Shown one piece after another: positions 27,961 to 35,936 of a stretch of DNA of 64,000 nt. Both the position numbers and the translations under genes were made by a program. The notes under the pieces are model-generated. The model saw only the letters and a program-made list of their open reading frames with translations, was not told the origin of the DNA and did no database searches. Position 1 is the first letter of the stretch. Every line of letters starts with the position of its first letter. Source of the stretch: Massilia sp. IC2-278 (GTDB taxonomy: Bacteria > Pseudomonadota > Gammaproteobacteria > Burkholderiales > Burkholderiaceae_D); the NCBI RefSeq assembly GCF_020708045.1, contig NZ_JAJFES010000004.1, positions 62,001-126,000 on the forward strand. Reading direction: 5' to 3'.

Positions 27961-28626
27961 ATGGTTTCAAGTATTGGCGGATCGACCCTGGCGCAATCGC
28001 TGCCGGCGCGCGCCGCGAGCCGCGCCAGCCAGGAAGTCCAGGCTACGGATGGCCAGGGCACGGCCGGCACGGCAACCGCCACCGCAGCCGCAGCCACTGG
28101 CGGCGAGGTCGACAGCACGGCCGCTGCCGTGACGCGCAGCGCCCTGTCGAGCGCGACCGACCGCCTGGGCGGGCAGCTCGATGCCCAGGCCGATGCGGCG
28201 CGCCTGCGCCAGGCCGGCGGCCAGGAAGATGCTGCCGAGGCTGCCGGCACGGGCGAAGCAACAGCCTCGGCATTGGCGGATACCGAATCGGCTGGATCGG
28301 CTGAATCGGCTGACTCGGTCGAATTAGCCGGAACCACGGCGCAGGCGGCCGGTGGGGCGGGCATGGCCGGCGGTGCGGGCGGCGCCGGCGGTGCATCGTC
28401 GAGCAGCAGCGAATCGAGCGACTACATTGCCGAAGCCGATACCAACAGCGACCGCAAGGTCAGCGACGAAGAGCGCGCCGCCTACGAAAAGAAGCTGGCG
28501 GCCCAGGCCGAAAAGAGCACCCAGGACCCGCAAGCCGCCCCACCGGCGGAACGTTCGCGCGCGCAGGAAGTGCGGCAGGCTTACAACCCGCAGGACAGCG
28601 AGCCGAGCCTGAACATCATAGCGTAG
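27961..28626 (+). CDS. Small-residue-rich protein with one EF-hand loop
   Basis: The 221-residue protein is rich in Ala, Gly, Ser and Thr and has no signal peptide or membrane segment. A canonical 12-residue EF-hand loop, DTNSDRKVSDEE, occupies residues 160-171, with ligands at positions 1, 3, 5, 9 and 12, so it probably binds calcium. The N-terminus ('MVSSIGGSTLAQSL') and low complexity resemble EF-hand proteins common in betaproteobacteria whose function is unknown. A strong ribosome binding site precedes the ATG. It appears to be a single-gene unit. Confidence 0.7.
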   Translation: MVSSIGGSTLAQSLPARAASRASQEVQATDGQGTAGTATATAAAATGGEVDSTAAAVTRSALSSATDRLGGQLDAQADAARLRQAGGQEDAAEAAGTGEATASALADTESAGSAESADSVELAGTTAQAAGGAGMAGGAGGAGGASSSSSESSDYIAEADTNSDRKVSDEERAAYEKKLAAQAEKSTQDPQAAPPAERSRAQEVRQAYNPQDSEPSLNIIA

Positions 28627-28690
28627 GTGGACGGCTACTTTCGGGAACGCCATCGCCACGCGACGCTAGCGCCGCGTGTTTGCACACACC

Positions 28691-28712
28691 CGGGTGGAGC
28701 CGACCACCCTAC
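28691..28712. repeat. Small palindromic repeat, GTAGGGTGG family (variant)
   Basis: A six-base-pair hairpin GGGTGG-AGCCGA-CCACCC followed by TACC lies at the 3' ends of two convergent genes and overlaps the stop codon of the anti-sigma-like gene. It shares the CCACCCTAC core of the elements near 34.3 and 61.2 kb. Confidence 0.45.
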
Positions 28713-29446
28713 CGCCAACCGCGCGCCTGCACGGTGCGCTCGGCAGCCGAGCTGAGCGGCGTGCCGTCGATGCGGGCGTCGATGGCGGCCAGCACGGCCG
28801 GCGGCAGCACGGTGCCATCCATCCAGGCCGCGCCGGCGGCGCCCTGCACCAGCACCGGCATCTTCCATTGCGCACCGTCGCGGCAGGCCAGGCCGGCGGT
28901 GGTGTCCATCACGAAGCTGCGGCAGTAGCGCCCATCCTTGCCCAGGAAACTGATGCCGATGCGCACCCGGCCCGAGGGCCCGGGGCTGGCCAGCTGGGCG
29001 CTCAGGGCTTCGGCCAGGCTGCCCTGGGCCACCAGGGCGCCGCTGCCGGCATTCAGCGACGCGAGCGCGGCATCGCCCTGGAAGGCATGCCAGCCGGCGG
29101 CGCCGGCCACCAGGCCCAGCGCCAGCGCGGCGGCCACGGCGCCCAGGTGGCGCCGGGTCCAGGCCGGCGCCGGCGGCGGCGTGGCCAGCAGGCCCAGGCG
29201 GGCGGCGCGGATGGTGTCGAGCTGGACCACCTTGGCGCCGCCATGATGCCCGCCGGCATGGGCATGGCCGCCACCCTCGCGCCCGCCGGCAACGACGCCA
29301 TACACGCGGCTGCGCCGGGCCCGGTGCTGGGCCACGCGCGCGGCGATCGCCGGGTCGGCGCGGATGGCGCGTTCGACGGCGGCGCGCTCCGGCTCGGCCA
29401 GCTCGCCGTTGACGAATGCAAGTAAGAGTTCGTCGGAGAATTTCAT
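28709..29446 (-). CDS. Anti-sigma-factor-like membrane protein
   Basis: The 245-residue protein starts with a helical anti-sigma-type region ('KFSDELLLAFVNGELAEPER', residues 2-21), has a His/Gly-rich linker ('GGGHAHAGGHHGG', about 57-69), one membrane helix (about 102-120, 'AVAAALALGLVAGAAGWHAF') and a periplasmic domain with two cysteines. This layout is common for single-pass anti-sigma or FecR-like regulators, but the zinc ligands of ZAS proteins are absent. No ECF sigma gene is next to it, which is unusual. It starts seven bases after the LON-domain gene and is probably in its operon. Confidence 0.6.
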   Translation of the reverse strand: MKFSDELLLAFVNGELAEPERAAVERAIRADPAIAARVAQHRARRSRVYGVVAGGREGGGHAHAGGHHGGAKVVQLDTIRAARLGLLATPPPAPAWTRRHLGAVAAALALGLVAGAAGWHAFQGDAALASLNAGSGALVAQGSLAEALSAQLASPGPSGRVRIGISFLGKDGRYCRSFVMDTTAGLACRDGAQWKMPVLVQGAAGAAWMDGTVLPPAVLAAIDARIDGTPLSSAAERTVQARGWR

Positions 29447-29453
29447 GGGATCG

Positions 29454-30074
29454 CTAGGATGTGATCAGGCCATGTTCGTCCAGCACGTCGTGCAAGAGCT
29501 CGAGCCGGATCACCGGGTTGTCGAGCATGAGCAAATTCTGTTTCCCTCCATTCGGCAAGGGCAGCAGCTCGCACCAGCGGTTCGCTACCCAGCCGCAATC
29601 GTCGAGCCGGAACGGCGGCTGTACCGGCCAGCGTTCCTGGGGCACGTCCTGCAGCGAACCCAGCACCCGGTCGAGCGCATCGGCCGCGCCCTGCAATTCG
29701 GCGGGAATGGGCACCGCATGGTCGCCCTCGACGAGTTCGACCTCCGCCATCCACAATCCGTTCAATCGTTGTTGCGACGATTTGACCTCGAAGCGTGCGC
29801 CGCCGCGGCAGACCACCTGCAGCAGGCCGGGCGTGGTGGCGGTGGTGTCGCAGACGGTGGCCAGGGTGCCGCTTTCGGCAAAGCGTTCGGGCTGGCCGCC
29901 GCGCTGGCGCACTTCATGCCCTTCGGTCAGGAGCACCACGCCGAAGGGCGTGTCCTCGGTCAGGCAGCGGCTGATCATGTCGAGGTAGCGCGCCTCGAAG
30001 ACCTGCAGCGGCAGCACGCCGTCCGGGAACAGCACCGTGCTGAGCGGGAACAGGGGAAGGGAAATCGTGGCCAT
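29454..30074 (-). CDS. LON substrate-binding-domain protein
   Basis: The 206-residue protein begins 'MATISLPLFPLSTVLFPDGV', the start of the PUA-like N-terminal domain of Lon protease, and continues with 'LPLQVFEARYLDMISRCLTE' and 'FGVVLLTEGHEV'. It has no ATPase or protease domain, as in stand-alone YcaK/LonRF-type proteins of proteobacteria whose role is not established. I chose the ATG at 30074, which gives the normal family start. It is followed seven bases later by the anti-sigma-like gene. Confidence 0.85.
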   Translation of the reverse strand: MATISLPLFPLSTVLFPDGVLPLQVFEARYLDMISRCLTEDTPFGVVLLTEGHEVRQRGGQPERFAESGTLATVCDTTATTPGLLQVVCRGGARFEVKSSQQRLNGLWMAEVELVEGDHAVPIPAELQGAADALDRVLGSLQDVPQERWPVQPPFRLDDCGWVANRWCELLPLPNGGKQNLLMLDNPVIRLELLHDVLDEHGLITS

Positions 30075-30153
30075 GCCCCATGATGACAGAATCGCTCCCC
30101 GGAACGCTGCACGATTGCCTGCCCGCCAGGATCGTGCCCGGCGCGGTCCCGGA

Positions 30154-30618
30154 TCAGCCCCGCGGCGCCACCAGCGGCAGGTGGCGCAGGCTCTGGCCGA
30201 GCGCCGCGATGCGCCAGCGCAGGCGTTCCCAGCCGGGGTCGGGCAGGCGCACCACGCGCACCAGCAGTTCTCCGCCGGCAACCGCCGGGCAGGCATACAC
30301 GTAGTCGCCGAGTTGCCCGAAAGGCAGGCGGAATTCCTGGCCCGGACGCAGGTGCAGCGGCCCGAAGACATGGGCGACGCGGTCGCGGTTGCGCAGCAAC
30401 AGCACGTCCTGCACGCCGAGGGTGAGTTGCATGACGCGCGGCAGCGCGGCGCGGCGGGCGCCGGGCTGCACAGCCGGATCGAGCGCATGCGACGGAATCT
30501 CGAACAGGCGTTCGTGGCTGGGGTAGCGCAGCGGCGCCAGCGCGCCCCACAGCAGCGCCAGCAGCACGCAGGCGGCAAGCGCCCAGAGCGGCGCGTAGCG
30601 GCGGAAAACGGGATGCAT
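30154..30618 (-). CDS. Membrane-anchored protein with possible cupredoxin-like domain
   Basis: The 154-residue protein has an N-terminal membrane helix ('PLWALAACVLLALLWGALAP', residues about 9-28) and an outer domain with 'DVLLLRNRDRVAHVFGPLHL' and 'LPFGQLGDYVYACP'. These could be strands of a cupredoxin-like fold with His and Cys in suitable places. I do not recognise a named family. The start at 'MHPVFRRY' has a good GAGGAA site. A strong sigma-70 promoter lies 44 bases upstream. The LON-domain gene starts 79 bases downstream, so the three genes may form one transcript. Confidence 0.6.
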   Translation of the reverse strand: MHPVFRRYAPLWALAACVLLALLWGALAPLRYPSHERLFEIPSHALDPAVQPGARRAALPRVMQLTLGVQDVLLLRNRDRVAHVFGPLHLRPGQEFRLPFGQLGDYVYACPAVAGGELLVRVVRLPDPGWERLRWRIAALGQSLRHLPLVAPRG

Positions 30619-30661
30619 CGGTTCCTCATGGACAGCATGCCGGCGACATGCAGCGGTCGAT

Positions 30662-30690
30662 TTTATACCGAGAATATTGATTTTTGTAAA
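30662..30690 (-). promoter_or_regulatory. Sigma-70 promoter for the 30618 gene
   Basis: The minus strand reads TTTACA, 17 bases, TATAAA, a good match in sequence and spacing, in an AT-rich patch 44 bases before the ATG at 30618. Confidence 0.65.
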
Positions 30691-30828
30691 ATCCGGCGCC
30701 CGCGAAATTCCCTGCCGGCATGCCCGGCTACCCCGCTTCCGTGCGCCCCGGCGCCCCCGACCTGCGTATGCTAGCGGCACCCGGAAACCTCATTCACTCG
30801 TCCAGACGGACGCACGGCCAGCCACTAC

Positions 30829-33126
30829 ATGCAGCGTCCAGACCCCGACCAGCCCAGCCCCATCCCTCGCGCACCGGCGCGCCGGGGATGGGGGCCCCTG
30901 ATGCTGGCCGGGCTGGTGTTCGCGCTGTCGCTGCTGGTGACTTGGGCCGCCTGGAGCGGTGCGCGGCGCGACACGGCGGCCGACCTGGCCGCCCAGTTCG
31001 ACTACCGCGCGCACGACCTCGTCACCGCCACGGTGCGCCGCATGGCGGTCTATGAACAGGTGCTGCGCGGCGCGCGCGGCTTCATGCGCGGCAGCGCCGA
31101 GGTCGACCGGGAGGCGTTCGCCGATTACTTCCGCCTGCAAAACCTGCAGGAACATTTTCCCGGTATCGAAGCGCTCGGCATCGCCACCATCGTCGAGCCT
31201 GCCGAACTGGCGGCCCACGAGGCGGCCATGCGCGGCCGGGGGTTTCCCGGCTATGCAGTGCACCCCGACGGTCCCCGCCCGGTGCTGAGCTCGATCACCC
31301 ACATCGAACCCTTTACTGGACGCAACCTGCGCGCCTTCGGCTACGACATGTACAGCGAACCGGTGCGCCGGCGCGCCATGGCCGCCGCGCGCGACAGCGG
31401 CCTGGCGGCGCTGTCGGGCAAGGTGGTGCTGGTGCAGGAAGCGAGCAACCCGCAGGCCGGGGTGCTGATGTACCTGCCGGTCTACCGCGCGGGCATGCCG
31501 GCCACGACCTTAGATCAGCGCCGCGCCGCCATCGTCGCCTGGGTGTATGCGCCCTTCCGCATGAACGACCTGATGCGCGGCGTCGGCGGCGCCCATGCCG
31601 CAGACCTGGAGGTGGCGATCTACGACGGCGCGCAGGCGGCGCCGGCGAACCTGCTGTTCCGTACCCAGGCCCGGGCCGCCTGGCGCGCCCCGCTGCTGCG
31701 GCGCACGATGCAGGCGACGATTTCCGGCCGCCCTTGGACGCTGGAAATCACCTCGGCGCCCAGCTTCGAAGCCCGGCTCGACACCCGCCGCCCACGCGTG
31801 ATCGCCGTCACCGGCATCGGCCTGGCTTTCCTGCTGGGACTGGTGGTCTTGCTGCTGGCCGGCTCCCGGCGCCGCGCAGTGCACCTGGCACGCGCCATGA
31901 CGCTGGAATTGCGCCAGTCCTACGAGCGCATCGAAGCCGAACAGGCGCGCATGCACGTGATCCTGCAGAACGCTTACGATGCCTTTGTCGCGCTCGACGC
32001 CGACGGCCGCATCACCGACTGGAATGCCCAGGCCGCCGCCCTGTTCGGCTGGAGCGCGCAGGAAGCCATCGGCCAGGATGCCGGCGCCCTGCTGCTGCCG
32101 GCGCAGGCGCGCCTGTCCGGCACCCAGGGTTTCGCCCAGTTCCGCGCCGCCGACGGCGAGCCCATCGTGCCCGGCCAGCCGGCCGAGCTGAACGCCTGCG
32201 CGCGCGACGGCGCCCTTCTTCCCGTGGAGATCGTGGTGGCCCTGCTGCCGCTCGAGGTCGGCAAGGGCGCCAGCGCTTTCGTCCGCGATCTGCGCCCGCG
32301 CAAGGCGGCGCAGGAACGCGAACGGCTGCGCCAGTTGCGCCTGGACGAAGCGCGCACGGCGCTGGCGCGCTCGCAGAAGCTGGAAGCGGTGGGCAAGCTG
32401 ACCGGCGGCGTGGCCCACGACTTCAACAATATCCTGCACATCATCAGCGCCAACGTCCAGCTGATGCTGAAAACCGGCAACAACAGCGAGAAGCGCCTGC
32501 ACGGCATCCTCGACGCGGTCGAGCGCGGCGCCAGGCTGGCGGCGCAGTTGCTGGCCTTTGCGCGGCGCCAGCCGCTGCACCCGAGCCTGGTCCAGGTCGA
32601 CCGCCTGCTCGACCGCATGGACAGTCTGCTGCACCGCGCCGCCGGCGAAGCGGTGGCGATTGCGCGCAGCGGCGCCGCCGGGCATGACGGCGGCGGCGGC
32701 GACGCCCTGTGGCCGACCCTGGTCGACCCGAACCAGCTGGAAAACGTGCTGCTGAACCTGGTCATCAATGCGCGCGACGCCATGGACGGCCGCGGCCGGG
32801 TGACGATCCGGCTCGAGAACGTCCGCATCGACGGCGCCGGCCCCGACCCGGAAATCCTGCCCGGCGACTACGTGCTGGTGGCGGTGTCCGACACCGGCCA
32901 GGGCATGCCGCCCGAGGTGATGGAACGCGCCTTCGAGCCCTTCTTCACGACCAAGCCCGAGGGCAAGGGCACCGGGCTCGGCCTGTCGATGGCGCACGGC
33001 TTCGTCAAGCAGAGCGGCGGGCACATCCGGCTGTCGAGCGTGCCCGGCGAAGGCACGACGGTCAGCATCTATTTGCCGCGCTGCACGGACGAGGCCGCTG
33101 CGGGGACCGGTGCGGCTGGCGCCTGA
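30829..33126 (+). CDS. CHASE-PAS sensor histidine kinase
   Basis: The 765-residue protein has a membrane helix at about 22-43, a periplasmic CHASE domain (about 70-300, with 'LRGARGFMRGSAEVDREAF' and 'FPGIEALGIATIVEP'), a second helix at about 325-343, a PAS domain (about 370-490) and a kinase core. The phospho-acceptor is H530 in 'GGVAHDFNNILHII'; the ATP-binding region has 'VINARDAM' and 'GTGLGLSMAHGFVKQSGG'. CHASE domains sense small extracellular molecules, but the ligand here is unknown. No receiver domain or response regulator gene is adjacent. The start has no strong ribosome binding site. Confidence 0.85.
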   Translation: MQRPDPDQPSPIPRAPARRGWGPLMLAGLVFALSLLVTWAAWSGARRDTAADLAAQFDYRAHDLVTATVRRMAVYEQVLRGARGFMRGSAEVDREAFADYFRLQNLQEHFPGIEALGIATIVEPAELAAHEAAMRGRGFPGYAVHPDGPRPVLSSITHIEPFTGRNLRAFGYDMYSEPVRRRAMAAARDSGLAALSGKVVLVQEASNPQAGVLMYLPVYRAGMPATTLDQRRAAIVAWVYAPFRMNDLMRGVGGAHAADLEVAIYDGAQAAPANLLFRTQARAAWRAPLLRRTMQATISGRPWTLEITSAPSFEARLDTRRPRVIAVTGIGLAFLLGLVVLLLAGSRRRAVHLARAMTLELRQSYERIEAEQARMHVILQNAYDAFVALDADGRITDWNAQAAALFGWSAQEAIGQDAGALLLPAQARLSGTQGFAQFRAADGEPIVPGQPAELNACARDGALLPVEIVVALLPLEVGKGASAFVRDLRPRKAAQERERLRQLRLDEARTALARSQKLEAVGKLTGGVAHDFNNILHIISANVQLMLKTGNNSEKRLHGILDAVERGARLAAQLLAFARRQPLHPSLVQVDRLLDRMDSLLHRAAGEAVAIARSGAAGHDGGGGDALWPTLVDPNQLENVLLNLVINARDAMDGRGRVTIRLENVRIDGAGPDPEILPGDYVLVAVSDTGQGMPPEVMERAFEPFFTTKPEGKGTGLGLSMAHGFVKQSGGHIRLSSVPGEGTTVSIYLPRCTDEAAAGTGAAGA

Positions 33127-33203
33127 GCCTTTCGCATCAAGCGGCTTCACAGCTGGCTCATGGCCGCATCACAGCCGCGCTTCATGGCTGACCCGCAGTC
33201 CCA

Positions 33204-34202
33204 TCACGGCCGCGGTGCACTCGGCTGGGGCTTGCCCTGTATTGGCTGCGGCGCGGATCGCTCCAGGCTGCGCGCGATCGCCTCGACGTGGCGCTCGTCG
33301 GTGCCGCAGCAGCCGCCCACCACATTCATCTGCGGCAGGAGCGTGCGCAGTTCCAGGTATTCCTCGCCCAGCGCTTCCGGGTCGCCGTCGTCGAGTTCGA
33401 GCGCCTCGTCGAGCTCGGCATGGCTGCGGCGCGAGGCATTTGCACGCAGCCCATGGATGCGCTCGCGCCAGGGGCCATCCTCCGCCAGCGCGGGTTCGAC
33501 GTGGCTCGGGTGGGCGCAATTGATCATGTAATAGAGGGGGTAGTCGCCGGTTTCGGCATCGGTGCGCAGGATGGCGTCGGACAAGGCGTCGCCCGAGGGC
33601 AGCCGGCCGTCGGTCTCGAGGGTGAAGGAAATGGCGATCGGCATGTCGCAGGCTGCTGCGGCGTCGACCACGCCGATCGCTTCCTCGGGATAGGTGATGG
33701 TAAACGCGCCGAGCATGTCGGCCTCGGTGCCGGCGAAGGTGGCGACCTGGGCCAGGTGGTAGTCGCGCGCATCGCCGGCGGGCATGCGGCGGTCGGCGCG
33801 GTAGCCGTCGCCGCGCGGGCCGATGTTGCCGCTGATGACAATCGGGGTGGACGGGCTGTCCCACTCCTCGCGTACCTCGGCCAGCAGGGCGACCGCGGCG
33901 CGGTTGGCCTCGGCCAGTTCGAGCGCGTTGTAGCCCAGGGTGCGCGCCCAGTCGCGGTTGGCGCGCCAGGTAGGCGTTTCCAGCACCGCGCCCAGGCCGT
34001 GCTCGTGCGCCATGCGCGCGAACAGCGCGAAGTAGTCGTGCAGGGCCTGGCGGCCGCGCGCCTCGCGCAGCAGCACGAAGGAGGCGAACGAGGGCAGCGT
34101 GTACCCTTGCTGGAAGCTGAGCATCGTTTCCAGCCCGGCATCGGACAGGAACAGCCGCCCGCCGAGCTGGGGCAGGCGCTTGCGGTAGCGGGCGGAATGC
34201 AT
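33204..34202 (-). CDS. Homocysteine S-methyltransferase family protein
   Basis: The 332-residue protein has the family N-terminus ('LFLSDAGLETMLSFQQGY'), the first zinc cysteine in 'YMINCAHPSHVEPA' and the paired C-terminal cysteines in 'VVGGCCGTDERHVEAIA'. It is the zinc-dependent barrel that transfers a methyl group to homocysteine from a donor such as S-methylmethionine or betaine (MmuM/BHMT type). I chose the ATG at 34202 because an AGGAG site lies eight bases before it. It is divergent from the CYP152-like gene across a 405-base gap. Confidence 0.85.
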   Translation of the reverse strand: MHSARYRKRLPQLGGRLFLSDAGLETMLSFQQGYTLPSFASFVLLREARGRQALHDYFALFARMAHEHGLGAVLETPTWRANRDWARTLGYNALELAEANRAAVALLAEVREEWDSPSTPIVISGNIGPRGDGYRADRRMPAGDARDYHLAQVATFAGTEADMLGAFTITYPEEAIGVVDAAAACDMPIAISFTLETDGRLPSGDALSDAILRTDAETGDYPLYYMINCAHPSHVEPALAEDGPWRERIHGLRANASRRSHAELDEALELDDGDPEALGEEYLELRTLLPQMNVVGGCCGTDERHVEAIARSLERSAPQPIQGKPQPSAPRP

Positions 34203-34607
34203 GAGGGGTCTCCTGGAGAGGATTGCTTCATGCTTGGAATGCGCGAGTGCTTGCGCGGTTCCCGCAAGGGTATGGAGCACGGCTGACATCGCGCAAGGTG
34301 GGCTGGTACGCGGCATGAATGCCTTGGTAGGGTGGACACCTGTGTCCACGCTGTCTCACCGTCCGCACAAACGCGCCATCGATCGGACGCGCGCGGACGG
34401 GTGCATGCGTTTCGACATGCAACGGTGCCATACCGCGTGGACACAGGTGTCCACCCTACGCGTTTCGCCGCAGCATTTGCCGTGTCCATCCGCACACGCG
34501 AGCCCCACCAAACCGTTGCGTTCACCCGTCAATCCCGGCCATAAGGGCGCTGGCGCACATTGCGCGCGGCCGGGCTCTGGCACACTCGGCGGGTAAAGGA
34601 GAATGCC
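34203..34607. other. Non-coding region with a nested palindromic element
   Basis: The 405 bases between two divergent genes code for nothing convincing. Most of the centre is taken up by the inverted repeat at 34327-34459. The P450 end has a clear AAGGAGA ribosome binding site. Confidence 0.6.
34327..34459. repeat. Nested palindromic repeat (REP/BIME-like)
   Basis: Two 25-base arms (34327-34351 and 34435-34459) are perfect inverted copies. Each arm is itself a hairpin, GTGGACAC-CT-GTGTCCAC, ending in the CCACCCTAC core. Inside the 83-base spacer is another inverted pair (ccgtccgc 34359-34366 / gcggacgg 34393-34400). The unit could fold as two small hairpins or as one long cruciform. Confidence 0.8.
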
Positions 34608-35891
34608 ATGCACGAGCTCAGTCAGCCCGCCTTGACGGTCCACCGCGCCATCCCCCAGGCAGAGGGCTTCGACAATACCCTTGCCCTCCTGGGCGAGGGC
34701 TACCGTTTCATCGGCAACCGCTGCGACGAGCTGGGGTCCGACATCTTCGGCACCCGCCTGATGCTCAAGCGCGTGGTCTGCGTGCGCGGCGAGCCTGCCG
34801 CGCGCATGTTCTACCAGCCCGGCCGCTTCACGCGCAAGGGCGCGATCCCGCCGACCGCGCTGACCCTGCTGCAGGACAAGGGCGGCACCCAGGGCCTCGA
34901 CGGCGAGGCGCACCGCGTACGCAAGGCGTTGATGATGCGCCTGCAGTCGCCCGAGCAGCGCGCGCGCCTGGTGGAGATCGTCGAAGCCGAATGGCGCGCC
35001 CAGTTCTGGCGCTGGGCGCGCACGCGCCAGGTGGTGCTGATCCAGGAAGCGCAGGCCGTGCTGTGCCGCGCGGCGTGCTCCTGGGCCGGCGTGCCCCTGC
35101 ACAGCGCCGACGACATGGTGCTGCGCACCGCCGAATTCTCGGCCATGATCGACGGCGCCGGCGCCGTCGGCCCGCGCAACTGGATGGGCCAGGCCCTGCG
35201 CCGCCATACCGAGCAATGGGCTTGCGAACACATCAAGGCAATCCGCCTGGGCGCGCCGGTCGATCCCGACAGCCCGGTGGCGGCAATCGCCTTCCATGTC
35301 GATGTCGACGGCGAAGTGCTGTCCACCGAGCATGCGGCGGTCGAGCTGATCAACATCCTGCGTCCGGTGGTGGCGGTGGCGCGCTACATCGTCTTCGGCG
35401 CCCTGGCCCTGCACCAGTTCCCGGAATGGCGCACGCGCCTGGCGAGCGGCGACGATGCTGCCCTGCACATGTTCGTGCAGGAAGTGCGGCGCTTCTACCC
35501 CTTCTTCCCGGCCATCGGCGGACGCGTGCTGCAGGCCTTCGACTGGGAAGGCCTGCATTTCGCGAAAAACGACTGGGTGCTGCTGGACATCTACGGCACC
35601 AACCGCCATCCGAGCAGCTGGAGCGACGGCGAGGTCTTCCGTCCGGAACGCTTCGAGGGCGGCGCGGAAAACGGCTACAACCTGGTGGCCCAGGGCGGCG
35701 GCGATTATGCACATGGCCATCGCTGCCCGGGCGAAATGGTGACGGTGGAAATCACGAAGGCGACATTGCGCCTGCTGGCAGCCGAGATCGCCTACGAGGT
35801 GCCGCCGCAAGACCTGAGCATCAACCTGGCGCGCATGCCGACGCTACCGAACAGCGGCTTCGTGATGGAAGCGCTGCGGCCGGCGCGCTAA
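34608..35891 (+). CDS. Cytochrome P450, CYP152-type fatty-acid peroxygenase
   Basis: The 427-residue protein has the CYP152 haem loop 'QGGGDYAHGHRCPGE' with C373 as the iron ligand. In the I-helix it has an Arg-Pro pair (R252-P253, 'NILRPVVAVARY') in place of the usual acid-alcohol pair. In this family the substrate carboxylate docks on that Arg and H2O2 is used directly, giving alpha- or beta-hydroxy fatty acids or decarboxylation to alkenes. No redox partner is needed and none is nearby. The ATG at 34608 has an AAGGAGA site. It is a single-gene unit. Confidence 0.88.
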   Translation: MHELSQPALTVHRAIPQAEGFDNTLALLGEGYRFIGNRCDELGSDIFGTRLMLKRVVCVRGEPAARMFYQPGRFTRKGAIPPTALTLLQDKGGTQGLDGEAHRVRKALMMRLQSPEQRARLVEIVEAEWRAQFWRWARTRQVVLIQEAQAVLCRAACSWAGVPLHSADDMVLRTAEFSAMIDGAGAVGPRNWMGQALRRHTEQWACEHIKAIRLGAPVDPDSPVAAIAFHVDVDGEVLSTEHAAVELINILRPVVAVARYIVFGALALHQFPEWRTRLASGDDAALHMFVQEVRRFYPFFPAIGGRVLQAFDWEGLHFAKNDWVLLDIYGTNRHPSSWSDGEVFRPERFEGGAENGYNLVAQGGGDYAHGHRCPGEMVTVEITKATLRLLAAEIAYEVPPQDLSINLARMPTLPNSGFVMEALRPAR

Positions 35892-35936
35892 GAGCCTATT
35901 TCGTAGGCCCGAATCAGGCTCCGAACCACGCGCACA

